This document shows positions 45,070 to 57,394 of a stretch of 64,000 bases of DNA, one piece after another. The DNA comes from Bifidobacterium tissieri (lineage in GTDB: Bacteria > Actinomycetota > Actinomycetes > Actinomycetales > Bifidobacteriaceae): contig NZ_MWWV01000019.1 in NCBI RefSeq assembly GCF_002259645.1, forward strand, positions 62,001 through 126,000. The letters are read 5' to 3'. Every line of letters begins with the position of its first letter. Position 1 is the stretch's first letter. A program made the position numbers and the translations under genes. Under the pieces are notes generated by a model. That model did no database searches and was not told the origin of the DNA. It worked only from the letters and a program-made list of their open reading frames with translations.

Positions 45070-46593
45070 ATGAACCATCCGGTCGAATCGAATGATGCCG
45101 CTCCGCTGCGCTTCCGCGGCAAGGTCGACTTCCAGTCGCACTACCTGCCGCCTGCGTACCTGGAATTCCTGCGTGCGCATTATCCCGGCAACCCGGACGG
45201 CTATCCCACGCCCGACTACTGGACTCCCGACTGGCAGCGCGACAAGATGGACCTGCTCGGTATCGCCTACGCGCATTTGGAGCTTTCCTCGCCGAACGTC
45301 TTCCTGCCGCAGATGGACGACTGTCTGCGGCTGGCCCGGAAGATCAACGACCAGGGAGCGGCGATCGCCGCCGAGGACCCAACCCGGTTCGGTCTGATTG
45401 CCACGTTACCACTGCCGTGGGCCGAGGCATCCGCGGCGGAAGCCCGGCGCGCGCTCGACGAGCTCAAGGCTGACGGCGTGGGACTGACGACCAACCATCA
45501 CGGCGTGTACCTCGGCGACCCCCGGCTCGACCCGGTGATGAGCGAACTGGACGATCGTGGCGCTATGGTGATCGTCCACCCCACCGCGCCGCCCGTGTCC
45601 GTGCCTGGCGCATGCGAGGGCCTGTCCCTTCCTGCTTTCGAGTACTTCGTGGAAACCACGCGGGCCTTCACCAACATGGTGCTGGAGGACACGTTCGTCA
45701 AGTTCCCGAGCATCCGTTGGGTGATACCGCACGCCGGCGCGTTCGTTTCCATTCTCGCCGACCGGTTCGAAAGCTTTGCGTTCATGCTGCGCTTCGCTGA
45801 TCCGGACCGCCGTGTCGACTATATGGACGCCATGTCCCACGTGTATTACGACCTCGCCGGATTCAGTGAGCCCAAGCAGCTAGCCGACCTTCTACGCAAT
45901 GTGCCGGACACCCACCTGCTGTACGGGTCGGACACCCCCTACACGCCCATCGAGGCGGTGCTCGGTCAGGCTCGGGCGCTGGAGGGGACCGACAAGCTCA
46001 CCGAGGAGCAGAAGTGCATGGCGTTCACCGGCAACGCGCTCGCCATCAACCCGAAGCTTGCGAGGATCCCGGCCTTGGTCCGGGCGGCCTCCGAACCCGC
46101 GGGGGATGTCGCGGTGAAGCGGGACGGACGGTGGCATGTGCGACTCCTGCACGATCTCTTCCCGCGCAGACATGTGGCCGTGCGCGTACCCGTTCCGCCG
46201 CACGAGGCGGCCCCGAAGATAGCCGGAACCGTCCGCGATGCCGCCGCCGCGCGTCTTACGCCCGACCCCGGCGACGACCCGGCACTCACCGCCCGCTACG
46301 ACGTGCGGCTCAACTCGCCGGTGGGCGTAATTGCGATTCCCGTGATCGTCTCCTACGACGACGCGACCCGAACATCGTTCCACGGCAAGGCGAAGGTCAT
46401 GGGAATCGTGGCATCCTACCGGGATGGCGTGCGCGACGGGACGCGGCATTCGTTCGACATTCGCGTGCGTCTGCCATTCGGCCCGCTCACCGTCCACCTC
46501 AATGCTGACGTGTCCGAACCCGACGGCTCGGTCGCGGGCACGGCCGTCGCGCCCCATCGCAGGCCCATGCCCTTCACCGGCCGGCGGCGCTGA
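45070..46593 (+). CDS. Amidohydrolase-2 (ACMSD-like) protein with C-terminal extension and altered metal site
   Basis: Residues ~15-330 form an amidohydrolase-2 barrel: VDFQSHYLPP, VIVHPTAPP, VIPHAGAFVSIL, LLYGSDTPYTP. In this family the first motif is normally DxHxH; here the first His is Gln (Gln22, His24), while the other ligands (His in VHP, His in PHAG, Asp in GSD) remain. Residues ~340-507 are an extra, probably beta-rich region I do not recognise. The ATG at 45070 has GAAAGGAAAACCT upstream; an ATG at 45037 overlaps the permease stop. It is the third gene of the TetR-controlled unit. Confidence 0.8.
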   Translation: MNHPVESNDAAPLRFRGKVDFQSHYLPPAYLEFLRAHYPGNPDGYPTPDYWTPDWQRDKMDLLGIAYAHLELSSPNVFLPQMDDCLRLARKINDQGAAIAAEDPTRFGLIATLPLPWAEASAAEARRALDELKADGVGLTTNHHGVYLGDPRLDPVMSELDDRGAMVIVHPTAPPVSVPGACEGLSLPAFEYFVETTRAFTNMVLEDTFVKFPSIRWVIPHAGAFVSILADRFESFAFMLRFADPDRRVDYMDAMSHVYYDLAGFSEPKQLADLLRNVPDTHLLYGSDTPYTPIEAVLGQARALEGTDKLTEEQKCMAFTGNALAINPKLARIPALVRAASEPAGDVAVKRDGRWHVRLLHDLFPRRHVAVRVPVPPHEAAPKIAGTVRDAAAARLTPDPGDDPALTARYDVRLNSPVGVIAIPVIVSYDDATRTSFHGKAKVMGIVASYRDGVRDGTRHSFDIRVRLPFGPLTVHLNADVSEPDGSVAGTAVAPHRRPMPFTGRRR

Positions 46594-46689
46594 TCGATCT
46601 CGCATGCGTTTGTCTTCGAGCGCTTGAGGTGGGTATTACTGAAATCGAACGACAGACTGCCCGTATCGGGATGAAGGAAAGGAAGCATC

Positions 46690-47169
46690 ATGTCCAAGCG
46701 CATGCTTGTCACGTATTTCTCCGCCACCGGCACCACGCGTGAGGTCGCCGAACGCCTCGCGCACGCGATCGGCGCCGACCTCAAGGAAATCGAACCCGCC
46801 GAGCCGTACACCGCCGCCGATCTCGACTGGCGTGACTCCGGCAGCCGCACCAGCGTCGTGCACCGCAACCGCGACATTCGTCCGGCGTTGAAGACTCCGA
46901 TCGACGTGAACGGCTACGACGTGGTGTTCGTCGGATACCCGCTGTGGTGGGAGACCGCGCCGCGCGTGGTGCGCACGTTCCTCGAAAGCGAGGACTGGGA
47001 GGGCAGGACCAGCGTCACGTTCGCGACCTCCGGATCCAGCACGCGCGGTGCCGACGGCGTGCAGTTGCACGATTCGGCCCCCGCCGCCCATTGGGTGCCG
47101 GGTCGCCGCGTGGGCGCAAACGAGAGCGATACCAAACTCGCCAAGTGGGCCGAGGGGCTGGCTTTGTAA
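46690..47169 (+). CDS. Flavodoxin
   Basis: 159-residue FMN protein with the phosphate loop YFSATGTTREVAE (residues 9-21) and the isoalloxazine-binding region VFVGYPLWWETAPRVVRTFLE, then FATSGSSTRGADG. This is the long single-domain flavodoxin type common beside aldo/keto reductases. GAAAGGAAGCATC precedes the ATG. It probably serves as an electron carrier or quinone reductase. Confidence 0.9.
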   Translation: MSKRMLVTYFSATGTTREVAERLAHAIGADLKEIEPAEPYTAADLDWRDSGSRTSVVHRNRDIRPALKTPIDVNGYDVVFVGYPLWWETAPRVVRTFLESEDWEGRTSVTFATSGSSTRGADGVQLHDSAPAAHWVPGRRVGANESDTKLAKWAEGLAL

Positions 47170-47514
47170 ATTGTAAAGTCGGCCGTCGCGCCGCGAACGC
47201 CATATGGGGTTGCCGAACCATTGATGTCCGGCGGCCCCATTGGTCTCGTCAATACCGATTTCGACTGCACTCTGGTGGATGATATGCAGATTCGCACCGG
47301 CGACAGGACTATGAGCGCGTCCAACGTCTCCGCCCTGACACGATGTCCGGAGGCGTGAGGTGGCACAATCGGAATCGTCGCGCCGCCCAGTCGCTTGCTG
47401 ATCGCTTCGCTGACTGCCACGGTGTGCCCCGTGAGTAGGCCGGAGGCTGATTGGCCTTGTACTGGCCTCTCGGAGGGCTCATGCGAGACTGAGGGAGGGG
47501 GGCTGCGGTTTCGC
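47170..47514. other. Gap of ~345 bases with possible gene remnants
   Basis: No intact gene. Plus strand from 47224 reads MSGGPIGLVNTDFDCTLVDD and continues ~45 codons to a stop near 47358 without a ribosome-binding site. The minus strand is open from 47420 into the flavodoxin gene. Neither product is recognised. The codon pattern suggests decayed coding DNA. Confidence 0.35.
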
Positions 47515-48300
47515 TCACGCGTTCATCGCGCGAATACGACGCAGATCCGTGAGCACCCGCTGTGGTTGGTCGGACGGCGGGAAGTTGTCCTCGTCACGCA
47601 CGCCGTCGAGGTTGCCGGGGGTATCTCGTTCCAGTGCAGCGAACAACGGCGTGAGGTCGGCTTGTTCCTCGCCGCGCTCGGCGACGAGTTCGAGCGTCTT
47701 CCCCACGGCATCCCCGCAACCGAGGGCGTCCACCAGCGTTCGTGCTATCTGGTCGCGCGAGACGGCCCCATCTGACGGGCTGCCGGTGCGTCGGCCGTCC
47801 CCCTGCAAGAACACCAAACGGCGCTCGTCGGGCGATCCGTAGTCGAACCAGCCGGGTCGTACGATGGTGTACTCGTTGCCGCTCGCCCGCACCAGCCATT
47901 CCGACCGGCGCTTCCAATCATGGGCCTGATATCGTCTGTTGTAAGAGCTGTCCATGTTGGTGATGCCGATCGCGGTCATCAATGCGATGCGCACCTTGCG
48001 TCCGTCCAGCGCGATGAGCGCGTTGCGCACCGCGCCGTAGTCGACCTGTTCGATCGTCGCCGCGCTGACGTGCGAGCCCATGGTGAACACGATGCCGTCG
48101 ATGCCTTCCAATGCCCGGGAGAGCGATTCGACCGAGGTCAGGTCGCCCTCGAAGAGTTCGGCGCCTTGGAGCAGCCCGGCGTGCGAGGCGCCGCGCACCA
48201 AGGCGCGCACATGGTATCCCTGCCGCAGCGCCTCGGCGACGGCGAGTCTGCCGACGCTGCCGGTAGCGCCGACGAACAATACGGATGATGGTCTGGTCAT
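47515..48300 (-). CDS. NAD(P)-binding atypical SDR (NmrA/YwnB-like)
   Basis: 261-residue Rossmann-fold protein beginning VLFVGATGSVGRLAVAEALRQGYHVRALVR, the TGxxGxxG motif of atypical short-chain dehydrogenases. Further marks are ELFEGDLTSVESL and EYTIVRPGWFDYG. There is no classic YxxxK pair; instead NRRYQAHDWKRRSEWL follows GITNMDSSYN. The ATG at 48300 has GAGGCAATCAATC before it. It lies 16 bases after the next SDR gene, so the two are an operon. Role: redox sensing or a reductase of unknown substrate. Confidence 0.8.
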   Translation of the reverse strand: MTRPSSVLFVGATGSVGRLAVAEALRQGYHVRALVRGASHAGLLQGAELFEGDLTSVESLSRALEGIDGIVFTMGSHVSAATIEQVDYGAVRNALIALDGRKVRIALMTAIGITNMDSSYNRRYQAHDWKRRSEWLVRASGNEYTIVRPGWFDYGSPDERRLVFLQGDGRRTGSPSDGAVSRDQIARTLVDALGCGDAVGKTLELVAERGEEQADLTPLFAALERDTPGNLDGVRDEDNFPPSDQPQRVLTDLRRIRAMNA

Positions 48301-48316
48301 GATTGATTGCCTCTGT

Positions 48317-49165
48317 TCACTCGGTGGGCTGGAGCGGGCCGTAGAAGTAGCTGGCGGTGGCGCCGCCGTCCACGAGCACATCGGTGCCGGTGATGAACGC
48401 GCCGCGCTCGCTCATGAGCAGTTCGGCCACGTTGGCGATCTCGTCGGCCGTGCCGGGGCGTCCGGCCGGGCACTTGGCGAACATGTTCTTGTAGAAGTCG
48501 CCACGCGGGCCGTTGAACTCATCGATGGCCAGCGGCGTGACGACGATGCCGGGGGAAATGGAGTTGAGTCGCGCCCCGCGCTCGCCCCATACCACGGCCT
48601 GGGCCATCACGCGCTTCTCGTTGCAGCGCTTGGCCATCTGGTAGGCGTGCAGTGTGTCCGTGATGTTGCCGGGTTGCAGCATGTCGAGACCGAGCAGTTC
48701 CTCGGTGGGTGTGGTGGCCAGCAGACGGTCCTCTTCGGCGGTGAGCTGCTTCATGCGGTGGCCGGACTGGCTGGAGATCGTCACGCCCACGCCGCCGGGT
48801 GCGATGACCTTGCCGACCTCCTCGAGCAGCACGGCAGTGCCATACAGGTCCACGTTCAGGATCGTTTCGATGGATGCCTGGCTTGGAGAGACGCCGGCCG
48901 CGTTGACCAGCATGGTGAGATCGCCGAGGGAGGTCGCCTTGCCGATGAGCGCGGTGATGGAATCGCGTGAGGCGAGGTCCACGGTTTCCGGGCGGGCGTC
49001 GAAACCGGCGTTCGTCATGGTCCGCGCGATATCGGCGGCGTGGTCGGGGTTCTTGTCCGCCACGAGGATGGTCATGCCGTATCCCATGCGGCGGGCGATG
49101 GCCATGCCGATCTGCCCGGCACCGACCAGAAGCATGATGTTGCGGGATGGGTGAAGCGTTGCCAT
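48317..49165 (-). CDS. Short-chain dehydrogenase/reductase
   Basis: 282-residue classical SDR. It has LLVGAGQIGMAIARRM (cofactor loop), LVNAAGVSPSQ (NAG motif region), TISSQSGHRM with the catalytic Ser, YQMAKRC with the Tyr-x3-Lys pair, and ISPGIVVTPLA near the end. AAAGGATATCCC precedes the ATG. Divergent from a LysR-type gene, which probably controls it. Substrate unknown. Confidence 0.9.
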   Translation of the reverse strand: MATLHPSRNIMLLVGAGQIGMAIARRMGYGMTILVADKNPDHAADIARTMTNAGFDARPETVDLASRDSITALIGKATSLGDLTMLVNAAGVSPSQASIETILNVDLYGTAVLLEEVGKVIAPGGVGVTISSQSGHRMKQLTAEEDRLLATTPTEELLGLDMLQPGNITDTLHAYQMAKRCNEKRVMAQAVVWGERGARLNSISPGIVVTPLAIDEFNGPRGDFYKNMFAKCPAGRPGTADEIANVAELLMSERGAFITGTDVLVDGGATASYFYGPLQPTE

Positions 49166-49266
49166 GGGATATCCTTTCGTTCTTTTCCGTATGGTGCGAT
49201 TGGGGCTTCCAAGGGTGTTGCAGCTCCGTCAGGGCTGTTGTCTGCAATGGTATGAGGGGTGTTTTT

Positions 49267-49320
49267 ATATTACAAATGTCGCTATAGTATTTATATATAT
49301 GTGCTGTATGCATGTATTTA
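49267..49320. promoter_or_regulatory. AT-rich divergent promoter region
   Basis: Very AT-rich for this genome (ATTACAAATGTCGCTATAG, then TATTTATATATATG). It lies between the SDR and LysR genes, where a LysR protein would bind and where both promoters must sit. Individual -35/-10 boxes are not certain. Confidence 0.45.
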
Positions 49321-49351
49321 GCATTGCTGCCGTAGACGCGGGAGAGGGAAC

Positions 49352-50230
49352 ATGGAATTGAAGGTATTGCGTCATTTCATTGCGGTGGTCGAGGAGGGGG
49401 GCGTGACCGCCGCCGCGGATGTGCTGCGTATCAGTCAGCCGGCGCTGTCCCGGCAGATGAGCGGATTTGAGGATGAGCTTGGGGTCAAGCTGTTCGTCCG
49501 CGGCAATCGTGCTCGCGAGATCGCGTTGACGGGGGAGGGGCGTCTGATGTATCGGCGGGCCAGGGAGATCGTGGAACTCGCCGATCGTGCCCGTTCGGAG
49601 ATGGGGGAAGGGCGCGACATCGTCGGTGAGGTTCATATCGCTGCGGCGCAGAGCGTGGTCATGCATACCGTCGCTCGCGCGGCCATGCTGCTGCGAGGGC
49701 GTCATCCGAACATCACGGTGCAACTGCATGATGACTTCGGTGCCAACATCATGGAGCGTCTTGACAACGGGCTGGCCGATTTCGGCGTGCTCGTGCAACC
49801 GGTGGATATGGGTCGATACGGGTCATTGCCGTTGCCGGGCGGCGATCCGATGGGTGTGCTCATGCGTCGCGATCATCCGCTTGCCGAGCGGACTCGGATC
49901 GAACCGAGGGACCTTGATGGCGTGCCGCTGATCATGCCGCGTGGCGTGCTGGAGCGCGGCGACCTGTCGGGTTGGCTTGGTCGGTATGCGAAGCGTCTGC
50001 GGGTGGTCGGTACGACGAACCTCATGTACAACGCCAGTTGCTTCGTGCAGGAGGGGTACGCATGCGCCGTCGGACCGGAGGGTATGGTCGACGCTTCGGA
50101 TGCGACTGGTCTGTGCTTTCGTCCCTTCGCGCCGGAGGTATCCACGCATCTGGCAATCGCCTGGAAGGCGGCCCAGCCGCTGCCTCCCGCTGCCGATGCG
50201 TTCCTGCAAGCGCTGCGGGATGTGCTGTAG
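49352..50230 (+). CDS. LysR-family transcriptional regulator
   Basis: 292 residues. The N-terminal winged helix-turn-helix is canonical: MELKVLRHFIAVVEEGGVTAAADVLRISQPALSRQMSGFEDELGVKLFVR. The effector domain follows (VHIAAAQSVVMHTVARAAMLL; FGVLVQPVDMGRYGSLPL). GGGAGAGGGAAC precedes the ATG. It is divergent from the SDR pair, the usual arrangement for a LysR target. It is intact, unlike the LysR remnant at 37.7 kb, and its C-terminus is different from that remnant. Confidence 0.92.
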   Translation: MELKVLRHFIAVVEEGGVTAAADVLRISQPALSRQMSGFEDELGVKLFVRGNRAREIALTGEGRLMYRRAREIVELADRARSEMGEGRDIVGEVHIAAAQSVVMHTVARAAMLLRGRHPNITVQLHDDFGANIMERLDNGLADFGVLVQPVDMGRYGSLPLPGGDPMGVLMRRDHPLAERTRIEPRDLDGVPLIMPRGVLERGDLSGWLGRYAKRLRVVGTTNLMYNASCFVQEGYACAVGPEGMVDASDATGLCFRPFAPEVSTHLAIAWKAAQPLPPAADAFLQALRDVL

Positions 50231-50407
50231 GCATCAATCGCCGTCGTCGGCGATTACGCTGGATCGGCGCGGGCGATCGCACCGGCATTGTTCCGCATCT
50301 GGTACGGATCGTGCCAAACGCAGCCGGTCCGTCCCGGAACGTCGCCCGATTGTCGCTACCATACCAGTGTGCCACTGTGGATGTGGACGGTAAGGAGCAA
50401 GGCGACG

Positions 50408-51043
50408 ATGCATGATGGACGTGAGACAGATGACATGAACAACGTGGCGCGCAGAGATGCGGGACTGCCGTACCATTATGACGATCCCGCCATCATGGAC
50501 GGGCAGCTTGCCTGGCAGGGCAAACTATGGGAGTACAACCAGACGAAGCCGACCGAACAATACTGCCGCGCCGAATTACTTGCGGACATGTGTGCCAAAG
50601 TCGGTGAGGGAGTGCATATCGAGACGCCGTTGCACGCGAACAACGGCTGCAGGCGTGTGCATCTTGGCAAGGGTATCTATATCAACGCGTTCATGAGCAT
50701 GGTTGATGATGCGGAAATCTGGATCGGCGACTATGCGATGTTCGGTCCGTCCGTCACCATCGCCACCGCGGGACATCCGATTCTGCCCGTCATGCGTGAG
50801 CACCACTACACGTATGCGCTGCCGGTGCATATCGGACGCAACGTGTGGGTCGGATCCAATGTAAGCATCCTGCCGGGCGTGACCATCGGGGACAACAGCG
50901 TGATCGGTGCCGGTTCGGTCGTTACCCGTGACATTCCGTCGAACGTGGTCGCCATGGGCGTGCCCTGCACAGTGAAACGGCCCATCGGCGAACATGACCG
51001 CGAATATTATTGGCACGATCGTCGTCTTGACGTGACCGAGTGA
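50408..51043 (+). CDS. Maltose/galactoside O-acetyltransferase-like protein (1)
   Basis: 211-residue left-handed beta-helix acetyltransferase (NodL/LacA/Maa type) that moves acetyl from acetyl-CoA to a sugar hydroxyl. Hexapeptide repeats run through VHLGKGIYINAFMSMVDDAEIWIGDYAMFGPSVTIATAGHP (catalytic His in TAGHP) and GRNVWVGSNVSILPGVTIGDNSVIGAGSVV. The ATG at 50408 has AAGGAG 11 bases upstream; ATG 50435 is also possible. A paralogue follows 11 bases after the stop. Confidence 0.88.
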   Translation: MHDGRETDDMNNVARRDAGLPYHYDDPAIMDGQLAWQGKLWEYNQTKPTEQYCRAELLADMCAKVGEGVHIETPLHANNGCRRVHLGKGIYINAFMSMVDDAEIWIGDYAMFGPSVTIATAGHPILPVMREHHYTYALPVHIGRNVWVGSNVSILPGVTIGDNSVIGAGSVVTRDIPSNVVAMGVPCTVKRPIGEHDREYYWHDRRLDVTE

Positions 51044-51054
51044 GGGGAAGAGAA

Positions 51055-51663
51055 ATGAACGAACTCGATAAATGCATGGCAGGAGAAGTCTACGACTGCC
51101 ATGATCCGATCTTCCTTGACTACAAGAACACGGCCAGACGGCTGCTCGCCGAATACAATCGACTTCCTTATGATGCGAAAACGCGTAAACGTGAGATCCT
51201 CGAATCCCTGTTCGGCACGATTGGTGACAATGTGTCGGTTGGTCTGCCGTTTATTTGCGACTACGGCCGGAATATCCACATCGGCAGCAATGTGTCGGTC
51301 AATATGAACTGTACGTTTGTGGACTGCAATACGATCACCATCGGGTCGGACACGTTGATCGCGTCGAATGTGCAGTTGTATACGGCCACGCATCCGGTGG
51401 AACTTGCGGATCGTCTTGTCGAGGATTGGAAGCCGGGCGATACGCATTACCGCTGGAACACGTATGCCCGACCGATCCGCATCGGACGCGGTTGCTGGCT
51501 GGGCGGCGGTGTCATTGTGCTTCCCGGCGTGACCATTGGCGATGGTACGGTGATCGGTGCTGGTTCTGTCGTCACCCGCGACATTCCGTCGAACGTGGTC
51601 GCCGTCGGCAACCCGTGCCGGGTGCTGCGTCAGATCAACGGTTCCGATCCTGCCGGAGCCTGA
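51055..51663 (+). CDS. Maltose/galactoside O-acetyltransferase-like protein (2)
   Basis: 202-residue paralogue of the gene just upstream. It has the N-terminal Mac domain (MAGEVYDCHDPIFLDYKNTARRLLAEYN), the catalytic His in YTATHPVEL, and GRGCWLGGGVIVLPGVTIGDGTVIGAGSVVTRDIPSNVVA. The last ~30 residues are nearly identical to the upstream paralogue. GAGGGGAAGAGAA precedes the ATG at 51055. The 3' end overlaps the convergent RpiR gene by 29 bases. Confidence 0.9.
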   Translation: MNELDKCMAGEVYDCHDPIFLDYKNTARRLLAEYNRLPYDAKTRKREILESLFGTIGDNVSVGLPFICDYGRNIHIGSNVSVNMNCTFVDCNTITIGSDTLIASNVQLYTATHPVELADRLVEDWKPGDTHYRWNTYARPIRIGRGCWLGGGVIVLPGVTIGDGTVIGAGSVVTRDIPSNVVAVGNPCRVLRQINGSDPAGA

Positions 51664-52378
51664 CGAGACGTCGTGCCAATGATTCGATGATGAACACGGC
51701 GGGCAGCTGGCTGGTTGCGTTGTATCCGCCGTTGACTCGTTCGGATGACAGTCCGGCTGCGAACGACCAGTCGGACATGGCCGCCAGCGTGCTGTCGGGA
51801 GTGTTGGTCAATGCGAGTACTGTAGCGCCGCACTCTGCGAGTCCTGTCGTCAGTTCCAGCAGCTTCGATGTTTCGCCGCTTTCCGATACGGCGATGACCG
51901 CCATGGTCTTCCGGGCGAATGAGGAGGTTGGGTAGAAGGCGTCCGTCAGACCGATGGCGAATAATCCTAGATTGGCAAACAATCGTGCACCATAATCGGC
52001 GATGGTGCCGGATGACCCCTCGCCGACGAACATGATCGGCTCGGCATGCTCCAGCAGCGCCGTCGCATGGCCGAGCATCGCTTCGAATGCAGGGGAGTCG
52101 GCACGTGAGAAGAACAATGAGAGTTCGCCTAGATCGGCCTGAGGCGCCGGATCGTCATTCCGCTGGGAGACCGCTCTGCGTACCGTGGCCCTGAACGAAT
52201 CAAATCCGGTGAATCCCATCTTGGCGCACCAGCGCATTACGGTGGATGGCGACACGTAGGTGGCGGCGGCAAGTTCACGCACCGACATATACGACGCCGA
52301 CTCCATATGAGTGGAGACGAACCGGCAAATCGCCAGTTCGGTCCGATTGCAACGCGTCAACTGCTCGAAGGTGAACAT
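51635..52378 (-). CDS. RpiR/MurR-family regulator with SIS domain
   Basis: 247-residue regulator: N-terminal RpiR helix-turn-helix (MSVRELAAATYVSPSTVMRWCAKMGFTGFDSFRATV) and a C-terminal SIS sugar-phosphate-binding domain (IMFVGEGSSGTIADYGARLF; VIAVSESGETSKLLELTTG). Such proteins sense phosphorylated sugars. The start at 52378 is inferred from where the domain begins; the upstream 81 codons have no homology I can see. Convergent with the acetyltransferase gene and overlapping it. The regulated genes are not obvious here. Confidence 0.85.
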   Translation of the reverse strand: MFTFEQLTRCNRTELAICRFVSTHMESASYMSVRELAAATYVSPSTVMRWCAKMGFTGFDSFRATVRRAVSQRNDDPAPQADLGELSLFFSRADSPAFEAMLGHATALLEHAEPIMFVGEGSSGTIADYGARLFANLGLFAIGLTDAFYPTSSFARKTMAVIAVSESGETSKLLELTTGLAECGATVLALTNTPDSTLAAMSDWSFAAGLSSERVNGGYNATSQLPAVFIIESLARRLVRLRQDRNR

Positions 52379-52819
52379 GCGCTTCACTGTATACGGCGAA
52401 GCCGCCTCCCACGAAAGCGGAATCGGTATGCGATACGGACGATGCGGTGTCGAGTGGCGAGGGGCTGATCGCCATGAATGTCGAAGAATATTTGTGTTCC
52501 TTGAAAAATCCGGGCGTGTCGTCGCGTGTCTTCCATTTTTCGTGTCGAATGACGACGTGATGGCATCGCATTCCCGGAGAAATGTTACGAGCTTGAAAAA
52601 TGACGGCTGAGAAGCTCTCATATGACGACGAAAACTGAGGGTGTGACGGAAGTCGTCTCATTATATGGAACGTCTGTGAGCCCTAGAAAAGAAAAGTCTT
52701 TAAAACTTTCGGCAAGTGTGATATGTGCCCTTGATTGCGTCTAAGATACATTGTGGCTGTATTCTGTCAAGGCAATTCAAAATGCAGGTGAGTCCTGCCC
52801 TAGTCCAGAGGTGATTTCG
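52379..52819. other. Gene-free region upstream of gltB
   Basis: No gene seen. AT-rich from ~52660 to 52760 (AAAAGAAAAGTCTTTAAAAC with AAAGT/ACTTT symmetry). This probably contains the divergent promoters of the RpiR gene and gltB, including a nitrogen-control site; no known operator is recognised. In the 52622-52660 part there is a loose inverted repeat TATGACGAC/GTCGTCTCA. Confidence 0.45.
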
Positions 52820-57391
<4,572 letters not shown>

Positions 57392-57394
57392 ACA

